From positions 1-41,410 of the forward strand of contig NZ_JABXKJ010000218.1 in assembly GCF_017115085.1 (NCBI RefSeq): DNA of 41,410 nucleotides, written 5' to 3'. This DNA is from Nostoc sp. NMS7. Its GTDB lineage: Bacteria > Cyanobacteriota > Cyanobacteriia > Cyanobacteriales > Nostocaceae. Each line of letters starts with the position of its first letter. Within the stretch, counting starts at the first letter, position 1. The notes under the pieces are model-generated. The model saw only the letters and a list, made by a program, of their open reading frames with translations, had not been told where the DNA came from and ran no database searches. Made by a program: the position numbers and the translations under genes. Positions 33,362 through 41,410 of the stretch are shown here, piece after piece.

Positions 33362-33838
33362 GTCGAAGGAATAAAGTCGAAAATATTAGGAAGTCTCTCT
33401 TTTATTAACAGTGCCAGTGTTTGGTTTTATGCTAGCAACAGCAATATTTCTGTGGCATTCAGTGTGGCTAAATATGTAAAAGTACAGAGAGTAGCTTCGT
33501 CTAATTGCATACCTGCATTCCCTTCACAGACTTACAACTGTTAGGCATTGTTCAAAACTAAAGATAGTGCAAGTTATCACTTAGTTTATGCTACATAGTT
33601 TATACTATCTTCAAATCAATATTTAGGATTGCAAGTATGCAAGATGGATACTTATCATCAAACCAAGATACAGAAACCCAGTTGTTAAACTTAGGGTTGC
33701 ATTTTTTATTTATGATAATCAACATGAAACTATCACAGATGCTTTCCTAAGTAAATACCCTAATGAAGAATTATGTAATAAAAAAACTTTAAATTTCTGA
33801 ATGATTTCTGAATGATTTTTGACAAATTCTTAACTCAT

Positions 33839-33859
33839 CCCCCGGCTTGAAGCCGGGGG
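33839..33859. repeat. GC-rich hairpin (CCCCCGGCTT / AAGCCGGGGG)
   Basis: A perfect 10-bp stem with a one-base centre, flanked by AACTCAT and GAAATCG. Hairpins of this form occur at the ends of IS200/IS605-type elements and as orphan repeats in cyanobacteria; no transposase is adjacent. Confidence 0.7.
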
Positions 33860-33869
33860 GAAATCGAAG

Positions 33870-33907
33870 TCATTAGTCATTAGTACCAATGACTAATGAC
33901 TAATGAC
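33870..33907. repeat. Heptanucleotide repeats in inverted arrangement
   Basis: TCATTAG units are followed by the complementary CTAATGA units with TACCA between them, giving a hairpin-forming STRR. A longer version of the same arrangement lies at 34620-34686. Confidence 0.8.
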
Positions 33908-33915
33908 AATGGAAA

Positions 33916-33965
33916 GGCGGGCGGCTATTCCGGACACCCAAGAATGTTGGGATGAGATTCCCGCC
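33916..33965 (-). other. Structured GC-rich element A (candidate RNA or DNA fold)
   Basis: Outer arms GGCGGG and CCCGCC close the element; inside, CCCAA-GAATG-TTGGG forms a hairpin with a 5-nt loop, and CGG-CTATT-CCG a smaller one. On the minus strand it has the same layout as element B at 34538-34614. Function unknown. Confidence 0.5.
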
Positions 33966-34537
33966 GATTTTCGTTGAATATAGAGATTGACAGGATCACT
34001 GATCGCCAAAGACAGTGAGCTTGCGTTAGTAAACAGTGCCATGCCCAATTTATGAAAGAATTCTCCATCACTTTTTTGCTAGCTTAATTTAATAAAAATT
34101 AACTGGAAAAGTAAAGGTGAAGATTTTTTGATCACCTTAGAGGAGTCAATTACTAAATTTATGAAGGAAACACAATAACTGGCTTCAGTAAATTTACTAG
34201 TTTAATTAATATCAAGTCAATTTAATCCCTATGTATAAAATAACCTTACCCCACAACCAAGATAAGGTTGTCCAATTTTGCTAAGTAATTACCCGAATTT
34301 AATATTACGTAGCATTGACACTCAATTTTGTCTGCATAATCATCTCAAAGCAGATTTTTTCTGAAGTTGACATCAATGAGCTTTTTCTGTGCCCCTACCG
34401 TATATTGCATCCAAAGGAGAACCGCCATAAAGATTGTAGTGCTGCGACGATCGCATCTGTTGGCAAATGCTTGAGGGTTTGTAATTCTATATCCATTGCC
34501 CTACTTACCTTTCAGGGTTTTCTCTTTTGATTGAAAG

Positions 34538-34614
34538 CGGCGGGAAACTCAATTCCCTTGAGTGGGTGGAGAGGGATAGCACAACAGCCGCGCTCAGTGA
34601 CCACCGCCCCGCCG
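34538..34614 (+). other. Structured GC-rich element B (candidate RNA or DNA fold)
   Basis: CGGCGGG and CCCGCCG close a multi-branched fold. Inside are the hairpin ACTCAA-TTCCC-TTGAGT (34547-34563) and a helix GGTGG (34565-34569) with CCACC (34601-34605). Compared with element A, hairpin stems differ in sequence but keep pairing. It precedes a long heptanucleotide repeat. Confidence 0.5.
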
Positions 34615-34619
34615 ATGAG

Positions 34620-34686
34620 CGTCATTAGTCATTAGTCATTGGTCATTGGTACTAATGACTAATGACTAATGACTAATGACTAATGA
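34620..34686. repeat. Long heptanucleotide repeat running into a stop codon
   Basis: Direct TCATTAG/TCATTGG units are followed by CTAATGA units, ending in GACTGTCAG. The DUF928 protein gene on the minus strand ends inside it: its stop codon (34680-34682) is supplied by the repeat. Confidence 0.85.
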
Positions 34687-35534
34687 CTGTCAGAGAGAAT
34701 CGGTTCTGCGGCAATATCATCTAAGCGGATGCTGCTTAACAAATTCCGCCACTCTGCTTGCAGTGCTACATCTTGAGGATTATTCTGACGCAGTTGAGCC
34801 AGTATCGTCAGTGCCTCGTACCATATCCCGTTTTGGGCATAGATAGCATAGCGCTTTAGAGGTTCTGTGGTTTGTAGCTCTTTGACTGTGGCTGGATTCA
34901 GTTGGACTCGTTGTATTACCCCTTCAACAAAAGTCGGGGGAGAATTTTCTTCCTTGTCACAGTTAATGGTGAAAAACCAGTGATATTGTTTGTCTACTGC
35001 CAAAGCGGGAGCAGTGGTAGGCAGAGAAACGCGGATGACTCCTGGTTTATCTGGTAGAGCGATCGCTTTTTCGTAAATCTGGTTAGAGTCCTGATCTTGC
35101 AGCACAAATTCAACTGCATAGGGCGAATCTTTGGTATATGGCACATAGAAAAACCAACTTGGGCGTTCTACCATTGTCTGTCCCCAGACATTGATCACTG
35201 AGTTAGGTTCCTCAGTGAAAGGTGCTAAAGCAGTCAGGTCAGGTTTAGCAAGTGGACATCCACCGCGCTTCGCTCCACCACGAACGCGACCTCCAGGAGC
35301 GGAACCAGGTGGAAGTGGAGGTAGATTAAAGGCTGTGGCTTGAGCAACGGTCTTTTTCGGATCAGAGCGTAGGCGTAGCCCGCCGTAGGTCTTACCCTGA
35401 GCCTGTTGAAGGGCATCGCTAAGTGAAGAACCAACTCTTGGTTTCGCCAGTAATGGAGTCAGGCTAACTAGGAAACTGGTGCAGCTAAAGGCTACTACTA
35501 AAAACAGTTTTATCGCTGGTGAATTTGACTTCAT
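34680..35534 (-). CDS. DUF928 exported protein
   Basis: A signal peptide (IKLFLVVAFSCTSFLVSLTP with LLAKP) is followed by a Pro/Gly-rich stretch (FNLPPLPPGSAPGGRVRGGA) and the DUF928 domain: LTALAPFTEEPNSVINVWGQ, RPSWFFYVPYTKDSPYAVEF, GVIRVSLPTTAPALAVDKQY and HWFFTINCDKEENSP. The family is a cyanobacterial periplasmic protein of unknown role, often next to CHAT-CHASE2 and DUF1822 genes, as here. A dispersed repeat at about 35370-35391 is read in frame as YGGLRLRSD. The last codons lie in a heptanucleotide repeat, so the C-terminus is probably altered. Confidence 0.88.
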   Translation of the reverse strand: MKSNSPAIKLFLVVAFSCTSFLVSLTPLLAKPRVGSSLSDALQQAQGKTYGGLRLRSDPKKTVAQATAFNLPPLPPGSAPGGRVRGGAKRGGCPLAKPDLTALAPFTEEPNSVINVWGQTMVERPSWFFYVPYTKDSPYAVEFVLQDQDSNQIYEKAIALPDKPGVIRVSLPTTAPALAVDKQYHWFFTINCDKEENSPPTFVEGVIQRVQLNPATVKELQTTEPLKRYAIYAQNGIWYEALTILAQLRQNNPQDVALQAEWRNLLSSIRLDDIAAEPILSDSH

Positions 35535-35574
35535 AAAAACCCTACCTCATCTGATTTTAGATTTTAGATTTCGA

Positions 35575-35660
35575 CTTCGCTACTTCGACCCTTCTCTACG
35601 AGACGCTGCACGAACGACAGGCTCAGGGCAGGCAAGCTCAGTACAAGTCAGTCGAACAAT
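35575..35660. repeat. Dispersed Nostoc repeat (CTCTACGAGACGCTGC)
   Basis: CTTCTCTACGAGACGCTGCA is followed by CGACAGGCTCAGGGCAGGCA and related sequence. It fills the gap between the CHAT-CHASE2 gene and the DUF928 gene. Same family as at 7923, 8220 and 39415. Confidence 0.7.
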
Positions 35661-35710
35661 TTTAGATTGTGAAAGAGTTATTGCAATCCAATTTGGTTAA
35701 GTATATTTAT

Positions 35711-38047
35711 TCAACCTTCTCTATTCCCCACCCCAACTTCTGTTTTGGAATTATAAATTGACATCAAGCCAACCATAGCTACCAACGACAAAGCCGACGG
35801 TACAAACGGCACCCAAGCACCGGAAATTAGCAGACCAAAGCAAACTAGATACAGAACACTAAAGGTAATACTGACTGCCAATATCAACCAGGGAAACGAA
35901 AGCTTTCGCCAAGCCACGACTCCCCCGACCAAAGACCAGCCCCAAATCCAGACCACCTCAACCCACAATGACCAAACCCGCAGCAACGGCCGCCTATCCT
36001 GGACAGCACTAAGGATCTGGCTGATCATATGCGCTTGTACTAACACTCCTGGCATTTGCTCATCCAAAGGAGCGCCATAGGGTGTAGGCCAGGTGTCTGG
36101 AGAATCCCCCTTTGCCACCACACCAATCAAAACAATCCTGTCTTTGATTGCATTGGGGTTAACCGGATTAGATAAAAATTCGGTTAGCTTCACTTGTTCG
36201 GCTATTTGTTTTGAAGAACGGTAGTTAAGTAAGATTTGACCACCATTAGCATCAATCTTTTGATAGCCGCCACTGCGAGATTTCAGATTTGGAAAAATAG
36301 TTTTACCCAGCTGCAAATTACCATCAGGAGTGAACTTTGGTTGAATTCCTGAAGGGCGTAGATAGAGAAAGGCCAGTTCTAGACTGAATGCAAAGGAAGC
36401 AGGACAAAATGATGTCGCCTCCTGCCTCATGAACAAAAGATGCCGACGGATAACTCCATCAGGATCATGAATAAAGTCACTGAATCCCAGGTTGCCTGGG
36501 GGGATTTCTGGTGGTGGCTTAATGCCTTTAATATTTACAGTGCCATCGCTCCCCTTACATACGCCAACCAAATTTTGAGTTTGTTGAAGACGAGTAATTA
36601 AATCTGGTTGTTTGGCTTTAAAATCACGGTAGATATCTAAGCCGATCGCACGGGGTTGGTATTGATTCAGTTTTGCCAGGAGTTTATTAAGAGATTTTTC
36701 GGAAATGGAAGCTCCAATCAAGGACTCGTTATTTTGTCTTTGAATTGCCAAATCATCATCGTCAATTGTAATTACCAGTAGTCGGGGATCAAGTCCCTCC
36801 GCAGGGCGCGATCGCATCATCAAGTCAAAGGCTTGAATCTCTAAACTTTCCACAAATCCCACCAATCTCGCCGCAAAAACCAAGGCTGTAATCGCAAAAC
36901 TGGATAACAAAGTTGTCTGAAATCTGCGTCTGGTAGACAAAGCTAAATTCGGTATATCTTCAATTTTTCTAGACCTTAATTCATCCCAAGTGGGTGGTAT
37001 CTGCGCGGGATTTTGGCAAATCACTGGTAGCCAAGTTGCACAGGGAAATCGATCCTCAAGTCCTTGCAACCGTTCCCGTGCTTGGCGTACCGACTGATAA
37101 AAAGATTCGCCACCGGCAAAGCCTTGGAGAAAATACTTTAAGAATTCCTTGGCAACCTGATCTGGGACTGGTTCGCGCATGACGATCATCTGAGGAATTT
37201 GTAAATCAGCCAATTCTCGCGCCAATCCCAATCCATCACAGGAGTTGAATATAGCTAGTTGCAAGCCGTTTTCAATCGCTTTCCTGAGAGCGTACTTTAA
37301 TTCGCCAATGGTGAGGCTATCAGTTTTATTCAGATAAATTCGTCCGCTTTGTCCATTTCCCTGACTGGAACTGTGCCCAGCAAAAAAGAGAATATCCCAG
37401 TTTTTTCCCCAAAGATGGTCAGTCAATTGCTGACGTTGTGGTTCTACTAAAAAGCTAACCTCTGCATTATTACACTGTTGCAGTAAAGCTTGATCAGCTT
37501 GGGTGTCAATCCCCTGACTATTGCCTACAATTGCTAAAATGTTGACTAATTGATTTAAAGTACGTGGCTTGTGAATGCGATCGTAGGATGGTGAAGAAAG
37601 GGCGATTTCAGCTTTTGGGTAGCGTTCTAACAAGTCCCACAGATGCCAGGGTAATAGCTGCAATTGCCTATTTTCTGTTTGCAGAATCACTCGCACTTCT
37701 TCGCTGGACGACAATCTTTCTAACCATTTTTCCCTCAAAGGGCGAAACTCCTCTGCTCGCAGCCAGGTATTAAAGCGTGCCCGCAAAATATGGGAAGTGT
37801 TTTCGCAGTCTTGAATCATTGATACATTCGTCACCTGCATTTTATCAGCATGGAGGCGATAACGATTGCCTATCTGCCGATAACTAGACTGCCAATGACT
37901 ATAATAGAGCGGCATTTCCGGGAATGAAGGTAACTTCCCCGTGATTTCTGTTGTAGCGTGCTGGTGTTCTTCACCAATTTGGAGAGTCACAGGAAACCCC
38001 TGCTCAAAACTACCCTCTCCGAATTTCAGAACCACTAACTTACCCAT
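35711..38047 (-). CDS. CHAT-CHASE2 membrane protein
   Basis: The N-terminal part (residues about 120-365) is a CHAT domain, a caspase-like protease fold: catalytic His225 in WDILFFAGHSSSQ and Cys270 in LAIFNSCDGLG are both present. A membrane helix near residue 385 (TTLLSSFAITALVFAARLVG) is followed by an extracytoplasmic CHASE2 sensor domain (AFDLMMRSRPAEGLDPRLLV onward) and three closely spaced membrane helices at the C-terminus (about 690-765). The molecule therefore joins an outside-facing sensor to an inside caspase-like protease. It sits between DUF1822 and DUF928 genes in the same direction, a recurring cyanobacterial cassette. The target protein and signal are unknown. Confidence 0.92.
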   Translation of the reverse strand: MGKLVVLKFGEGSFEQGFPVTLQIGEEHQHATTEITGKLPSFPEMPLYYSHWQSSYRQIGNRYRLHADKMQVTNVSMIQDCENTSHILRARFNTWLRAEEFRPLREKWLERLSSSEEVRVILQTENRQLQLLPWHLWDLLERYPKAEIALSSPSYDRIHKPRTLNQLVNILAIVGNSQGIDTQADQALLQQCNNAEVSFLVEPQRQQLTDHLWGKNWDILFFAGHSSSQGNGQSGRIYLNKTDSLTIGELKYALRKAIENGLQLAIFNSCDGLGLARELADLQIPQMIVMREPVPDQVAKEFLKYFLQGFAGGESFYQSVRQARERLQGLEDRFPCATWLPVICQNPAQIPPTWDELRSRKIEDIPNLALSTRRRFQTTLLSSFAITALVFAARLVGFVESLEIQAFDLMMRSRPAEGLDPRLLVITIDDDDLAIQRQNNESLIGASISEKSLNKLLAKLNQYQPRAIGLDIYRDFKAKQPDLITRLQQTQNLVGVCKGSDGTVNIKGIKPPPEIPPGNLGFSDFIHDPDGVIRRHLLFMRQEATSFCPASFAFSLELAFLYLRPSGIQPKFTPDGNLQLGKTIFPNLKSRSGGYQKIDANGGQILLNYRSSKQIAEQVKLTEFLSNPVNPNAIKDRIVLIGVVAKGDSPDTWPTPYGAPLDEQMPGVLVQAHMISQILSAVQDRRPLLRVWSLWVEVVWIWGWSLVGGVVAWRKLSFPWLILAVSITFSVLYLVCFGLLISGAWVPFVPSALSLVAMVGLMSIYNSKTEVGVGNREG

Positions 38048-38227
38048 GCGTCGCTATCTCCCTCTACAAAATCACGCCCTGTTCTAATGTCTAATCGCAA
38101 GCTTCAGAAGCGTTTACAGACTTCTTTCAAAATCCCTAAAAGCCGACTTGAATTTTTAATTCTGAATTTTTAATTAACCAATTACCACTTATAAGTTACC
38201 GACAAAGAGGGAAAATAGCTAGATGTT

Positions 38228-39181
38228 TCAAATCCGAAAATGTTCGGTAATACTGGTATCATTCATGGCCACTCTCACGCTAAATTGCTCTTTAGGTTCA
38301 CCGCGAAACTGTAACTGAATGTAGTTGTCTGATTTTCTAGATTGAGCTTCTAGAAATACTGTTCCCGAACTATCTAAAACGGTGAGATAAACTCCCGGCG
38401 GCAAGTAGATTTGATTCCCAGTGGCGTGCAATTGCAGATGAATACTGGTTTGTTGATCCTTTTCGGGGCTGATTTCCACAATTAACATCACGGGTTGGTT
38501 GAGAATTTGGATACCTAAATCAATCAGTTTGGCGCGTTTAGTAATTGATTCTGGTCGGTTAAGGGCATTTAGTTGCACAGTTTCAGTACTGCGAAAGGCA
38601 TAAGCGGATCTAAGTTCTGGCACATTCCACAGGGATTCAATAGTCTGCCAACCTGCCTCAAATATACCAGCAAACCACTGACTCAAATTCACCAATTGGC
38701 GCAGTTGCCACAGGTGGTCGATAAACGCTTCCAATGGTTGTAGTTGTTCTAAAGGCAGTGTTTCAGTTGCGACACTAGGGATAAAACCAAGCAGCCGAGC
38801 TTCTTGGAGCGATTCATCAAATTGAACTACTAAATAACCCACCCGTTCTTCCCAGGTTTCTGGAGGAATGCAACATCTCTGCTGATGCAGATGCACAGGG
38901 CGACACTCCAGACGGCCAACTGATGGCACTTCTAAGTCAGCTACATTCCCACAAAGGCGCATAACGGGGTTCCAGCTGTCACTAGCTTGGAGGTCAGTAG
39001 GAATATCCATCATTTCCAAATAGTCATTCACCACCCACACAGCCAACGTATTCAGCCGGACTTGCTCTGCTTTTTCAGAATTTGGCTGCTGGTTAGCAAA
39101 TTGCTGGGCAGTTATACGAGCTAATTGGGAAATCGGCAATGTTAAAGTCAAATCGTCTGGCTGATAGGTGGAGTTACTCAT
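38228..39181 (-). CDS. DUF1822 family protein
   Basis: The N-terminus LTLPISQLARITAQQFANQQ and RLNTLAVWVVNDYLEMMDIP is characteristic, followed by SWNPVMRLCGNVADLEVPSV, LECRPVH and PETWEERVGYLVVQFDESLQ. The C-terminal third is beta-rich (LPPGVYLTVLDSSGTVFLEA). It is soluble without a signal peptide. The family is restricted to cyanobacteria and often lies first in an operon with CHAT-CHASE2 and DUF928 genes, which is the case here (180 bp to the next gene). Function is unknown; an adaptor or substrate of the CHAT protease is a possibility only. Confidence 0.9.
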   Translation of the reverse strand: MSNSTYQPDDLTLTLPISQLARITAQQFANQQPNSEKAEQVRLNTLAVWVVNDYLEMMDIPTDLQASDSWNPVMRLCGNVADLEVPSVGRLECRPVHLHQQRCCIPPETWEERVGYLVVQFDESLQEARLLGFIPSVATETLPLEQLQPLEAFIDHLWQLRQLVNLSQWFAGIFEAGWQTIESLWNVPELRSAYAFRSTETVQLNALNRPESITKRAKLIDLGIQILNQPVMLIVEISPEKDQQTSIHLQLHATGNQIYLPPGVYLTVLDSSGTVFLEAQSRKSDNYIQLQFRGEPKEQFSVRVAMNDTSITEHFRI

Positions 39182-39556
39182 AAGTTAATCTCTAGTGATC
39201 AATGCTGCTATATACATATCATCGGCATTCACTAAATTTATGCCACAAAATAGAGAATGATTATTGAAAAAACAGAATTAGGGATTGGGGATTGGGGACT
39301 AACACTCCCAATACTCCCAAGTACCCAAATCCTCATCAGCCCTGTAACTTGATAGTACCCACACTTTAAGCGATGTCTCCGATCGCCGTTCGCGCAGCGC
39401 GATGCCCTGAGCTTGCCGTTCGCGCAGCGTCTCGTAGAGAAGTACGGGCTGTAACGCTCGTGACGCTCGATAGGGTTTGCGGTGAGGGTAAGAGTGACGG
39501 AAGTAGTGGAGTAAGAAATCTCACTGAAATTTATATAAATTCTTTGAAAAAGTTGA
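39182..39556. other. Intergenic dispersed repeats
   Basis: CGCCGTTCGCGCAGCGCGAT (39383-39402), the related CCGTTCGCGCAGCGTCTCGT (39417-39436) and GCTCGTGACGCTCGA are clustered here. GGGATTGGGGATTGGGG at 39280 is a short tandem repeat. The open frames over these repeats are not credible genes. Confidence 0.6.
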
Positions 39557-39680
39557 ACTAGTACTTTGTCAAGTTGGTTTTGAGGGTTTGTAGTAAGGAC
39601 TTTAGTGCTTAGAAAATAAGGACTAAAGTCCTTACTACGAACTTGCTTACCCATCAATTTCAACTTGACAGACTACTAGA
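39557..39680. repeat. MITE-like element with nested inverted repeats
   Basis: Outer arms are ACTAGTACTTTGTCAAGTTG at 39557-39576 and CAACTTGACAGACTACTAG at 39661-39679. Inner arms are TGTAGTAAGGACTTTAGTGC at about 39588 and GGACTAAAGTCCTTACTACG at about 39620. The arrangement is that of a non-autonomous transposable element of about 124 bp. It lies at the 5' end of an AT-rich gene relic. Confidence 0.8.
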
Positions 39681-39682
39681 TT

Positions 39683-39981
39683 CACTTGAAATAAGTGCTT
39701 ATTCTCTAGAAATTGATACTTTATTAGAGAAATATATTAAGTTTATTAATCCACAATCGAGATTTTTTATGATGAATGAAAATATGTGGATGGCTATTAA
39801 AGCTTATATTATTTCTGACTATATCAAAACAGATAATGACATAAAAATACCTTCTGAAAATAGTAATTAAATTGACCAATTAATTAAAAAACTGAAGAAT
39901 AAAAATCCTGAAATAAATCATGATTACTCAAAGTTAAAGAATTTATATAACAAAAAAATGCTATTTGTTAATATTCAATAG
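39683..39981 (+). pseudogene. AT-rich gene relic with in-frame stop
   Basis: From the right border of the MITE the frame reads SLEISAYSLEIDTLLEKYIK and FINPQSRFFMMNENMWMAIK, then AYIISDYIKTDNDIKIPSEN with SN and a TAA at 39868-39870. It continues in the same frame as IDQLIKKLKNKNPEINHDYS and KLKNLYNKKMLFVNIQ to a TAG at 39979-39981. The continuous protein-like frame across a single TAA (CAA to TAA would explain it), together with base composition far more AT-rich than neighbours, suggests the end of an acquired gene. The 5' part is missing, lost at the MITE. Family not recognised. Confidence 0.55.
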
Positions 39982-40483
39982 TTAATAATCAGGGTAACTT
40001 ACTATAGGAATCATATTTGATTTATGAAAAAATCTCGCTAGTCTTGTAGTAGACACTCTTGGCTAGAATGTGGCAAAAAAATTGTCGATTGGGGAGCCAC
40101 TGCGTTGCGCGGGTTAAGAGCATTGTAGCAAGTGGCGTTGGAGGCTTTGCGTAACCCAACATCCTGATAATCAGTTGGGTTGCGCTCCGCTCAACCCAAC
40201 CTACGTCTACGTCTAATGCACTATTTTAGCCTAGAGCGTCGACTACCTGCATTTCAAAAATCAAATACTAGTCCTATATTTGTTATTTACTAACAATACC
40301 CTCCCCCTACATCCACTCCCCTTAAGTATCCATCAAACCCCTGAATTATTGCAAACAATCTTTGTTCACTTAACTCACCAATTGTAGTCAGTACGTGTGG
40401 CTCGTTTTTTATACTGATTAACCCTCTCCCCATTTCCCCCGAAAAGGGGAGAATAGGGTTAGAGGGGTAACTCAGGGTAATCG
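39982..40483. other. Gene-free repeats before the DUF4912 gene
   Basis: This contains AGTTGGGTTGCGCTCCGCTC followed by AACCCAACCTACGTC (40171-40205), a common cyanobacterial hairpin. It also contains an inverted repeat AACCCTCTCCCC / GGGGAGAATAGGGTT (about 40420-40460) next to the end of the DUF4912 gene that may act as its terminator. No gene seen. Confidence 0.6.
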
Positions 40484-41410
40484 CTAGCTTTCTGAAGTTT
40501 CCTGGGAGAACTTTTTATGGATAGTTCTAGTGGATTCCCCATCAGCAGCTACCGTGATCAGATAATCCATTAAACCATCTGAAAAGGGCAGACGTAAGTG
40601 GAAAGTACCATCGGGTTTGATTTTGATGGTATGACCACCAATATTTACAGTTGTATTTGGTTGGGTTGCTCCGTGAATAATCAACTCAGCATCGGCCACA
40701 AACCAGAAATCTCCGTGGGGATGACTGAAGACCCGAACATTAGCTGAACGAGCGATGAATAACCAAGGTAGTTTACCGCCGTAGGCATCGCCATCAGCAA
40801 TATAGCCAATTTCAATCATGTAATCGCGATCGCTGACAGGAATAGCCACAAAGCGATCGCATGCTACCTCTTCACATTCATACTGCTGTACAAGCTGGGG
40901 ACTTTGATAACTCAAGTCAATCCCAGTCACATCGTAGAGCCGCACTACCAATTTAGAGCCGCCTTGTTGGTGCAGCGCTGCTTTCTTGGTTTCGGAAATC
41001 TCCCAAGAGACATCAGCCGACTGGGGAGTGCGAGATGTTAACACAATACTGCTCTCTTCATCTACATCTACCAAGTCAATAGCTGTTTCACTTGTTAACG
41101 CTACATTTTCAATGGGATCTGGATGAACAGGACTGAAGACACGAACCAGCGCTGAACGGGCGATGAATAACCAGTGTTCGCCATCAGCGACATAGCCAAT
41201 TTCAGCTATATAATCGCGATCGCTGATCGGAATATCTACAAGGCGATCGGATGCTGTCTCTTCACATTCATACTCTTGTACAAGCTGGGGACTTTGATAA
41301 CTCAAGTCAATCCCAGTCACATCGTAGAGCCGCACTACCAATTTAGAGCCGCCTTGTTGGTGCAGCGCTGCTTTCTTGGTTTCGGAAATCTCCCAAGAGA
41401 CATCAGCCGA
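40484..41410 (-). CDS. DUF4912 domain protein with tandem duplicated units (5' end outside the window)
   Basis: The frame is open to the right edge, so the start is unseen. Two DUF4912 units are visible: SADVSWEISETKKAALHQQG and GSKLVVRLYDVTGIDLSYQS occur twice, 130 residues apart, each continuing with YECEE, an IPxSDRDYxxEIGYxADG motif and a W-LFIARSAxVRVFS segment. A beta domain follows (FWFVADAELIIHGATQPNTT, HTIKIKPDGTFHLRLPFSDG). DUF4912 is of unknown function in cyanobacteria and related bacteria. The second unit has seven extra residues (AYGGKLP), encoded by a dispersed-repeat fragment at about 40775-40790. The protein is soluble as far as seen. Confidence 0.88.
   Translation of the reverse strand, partial: SADVSWEISETKKAALHQQGGSKLVVRLYDVTGIDLSYQSPQLVQEYECEETASDRLVDIPISDRDYIAEIGYVADGEHWLFIARSALVRVFSPVHPDPIENVALTSETAIDLVDVDEESSIVLTSRTPQSADVSWEISETKKAALHQQGGSKLVVRLYDVTGIDLSYQSPQLVQQYECEEVACDRFVAIPVSDRDYMIEIGYIADGDAYGGKLPWLFIARSANVRVFSHPHGDFWFVADAELIIHGATQPNTTVNIGGHTIKIKPDGTFHLRLPFSDGLMDYLITVAADGESTRTIHKKFSQETSES

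Larger units (their letters stand above)
33362..34679. other. Gene-poor region (1.3 kb) with structured repeats
   Basis: No confident gene is seen. A weak frame without start codon (about 33627-33800: ...KPRYRNPVVKLRVAFFIYDN QHETITDAF...) may be a relic. Features within are the hairpin at 33839-33859, heptanucleotide repeats, and two related GC-rich folds at 33916-33965 and 34538-34614. The first 150 bp should hold the promoter of the ABC exporter gene. Confidence 0.55.

Noticed and set aside
33627..33800. Protein-like frame KPRYRNPVVKLRVAFFIYDN... downstream of a TAG
   Set aside because: No start codon and no recognised family; kept only as a possible relic in the intergenic note.
34315..34530. 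71-codon frame before structured element B
   Set aside because: Composition and lack of a start context do not support a gene.
39238..39663. 141-codon minus-strand frame
   Set aside because: It covers dispersed repeats and part of the MITE and has repeat-derived low-complexity peptides.

Overview
The window is chromosomal DNA of a filamentous, heterocystous-type cyanobacterium of the Nostoc/Anabaena kind. The evidence is the abundance of the HIP1 octamer GCGATCGC, the heptanucleotide tandem repeats (TAATGAC and TGGGCAT families), the CTCGTAGAGAAG-type dispersed repeats, and genes typical of the group: ftrV, zur/furB, PP2C with a zinc ribbon, DUF928/DUF1822/CHAT-CHASE2, DUF4912 and NfeD/paraslipin.

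Region 1-4134 is one end of a type V-K CRISPR-associated transposon (CAST). In order it holds a broken type I restriction remnant (hsdS fragment and truncated hsdR, minus strand), a MerR-type regulator (cvkR) divergent from cas12k, cas12k itself, the tracrRNA, one canonical 37-nt repeat, an atypical repeat with a homing spacer, and the TGTACA terminus at 4134 with three TnsB-like sites. cas12k has an in-frame amber codon and has lost its 3' end, which is fused directly to the tracrRNA. The first 21 nt of the homing spacer match the last codons of the adjacent mutL exactly. That site has a GTA PAM, and the transposon terminus lies 58 bp from it. The element therefore appears to have homed to mutL rather than to a tRNA gene. 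The tnsB, tnsC and tniQ genes and the far end lie outside the window.

Region 4169-19972 is mostly housekeeping: mutL (with two in-frame copies of a dispersed palindromic repeat), an adenosine deaminase family protein, small conserved proteins, a phosphodiester glycosidase, a CHASE3-PAS histidine kinase, two exported proteins, purA, rplY/ctc, an APH-kinase fusion protein, a membrane protein, a YdcF-family protein, a small conserved protein and ftrV.

Region 20030-21290 is a graveyard of fragments: a TnpB C-terminal remnant, a WD40 fragment, dispersed repeats and a 21-bp minisatellite. Then come a PP2C phosphatase, an NfeD/paraslipin pair, zur, and purS and purQ, which are separated by a terminator, an exported-protein gene and an inverted repeat. 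A DUF427 protein follows.

Region 28589-33361 encodes a type I secretion pair: an HlyD adaptor and a 1003-residue ABC exporter with a cyclic-nucleotide-binding-like domain and a catalytically degenerate C39 domain. After 1.3 kb without genes, which includes two related structured GC-rich elements, comes the cyanobacterial cassette DUF1822 / CHAT-CHASE2 / DUF928 (minus strand). The window ends with dispersed repeats, a MITE-like element next to an AT-rich gene relic, and a DUF4912 gene with a 390-bp internal duplication that runs off the right edge.
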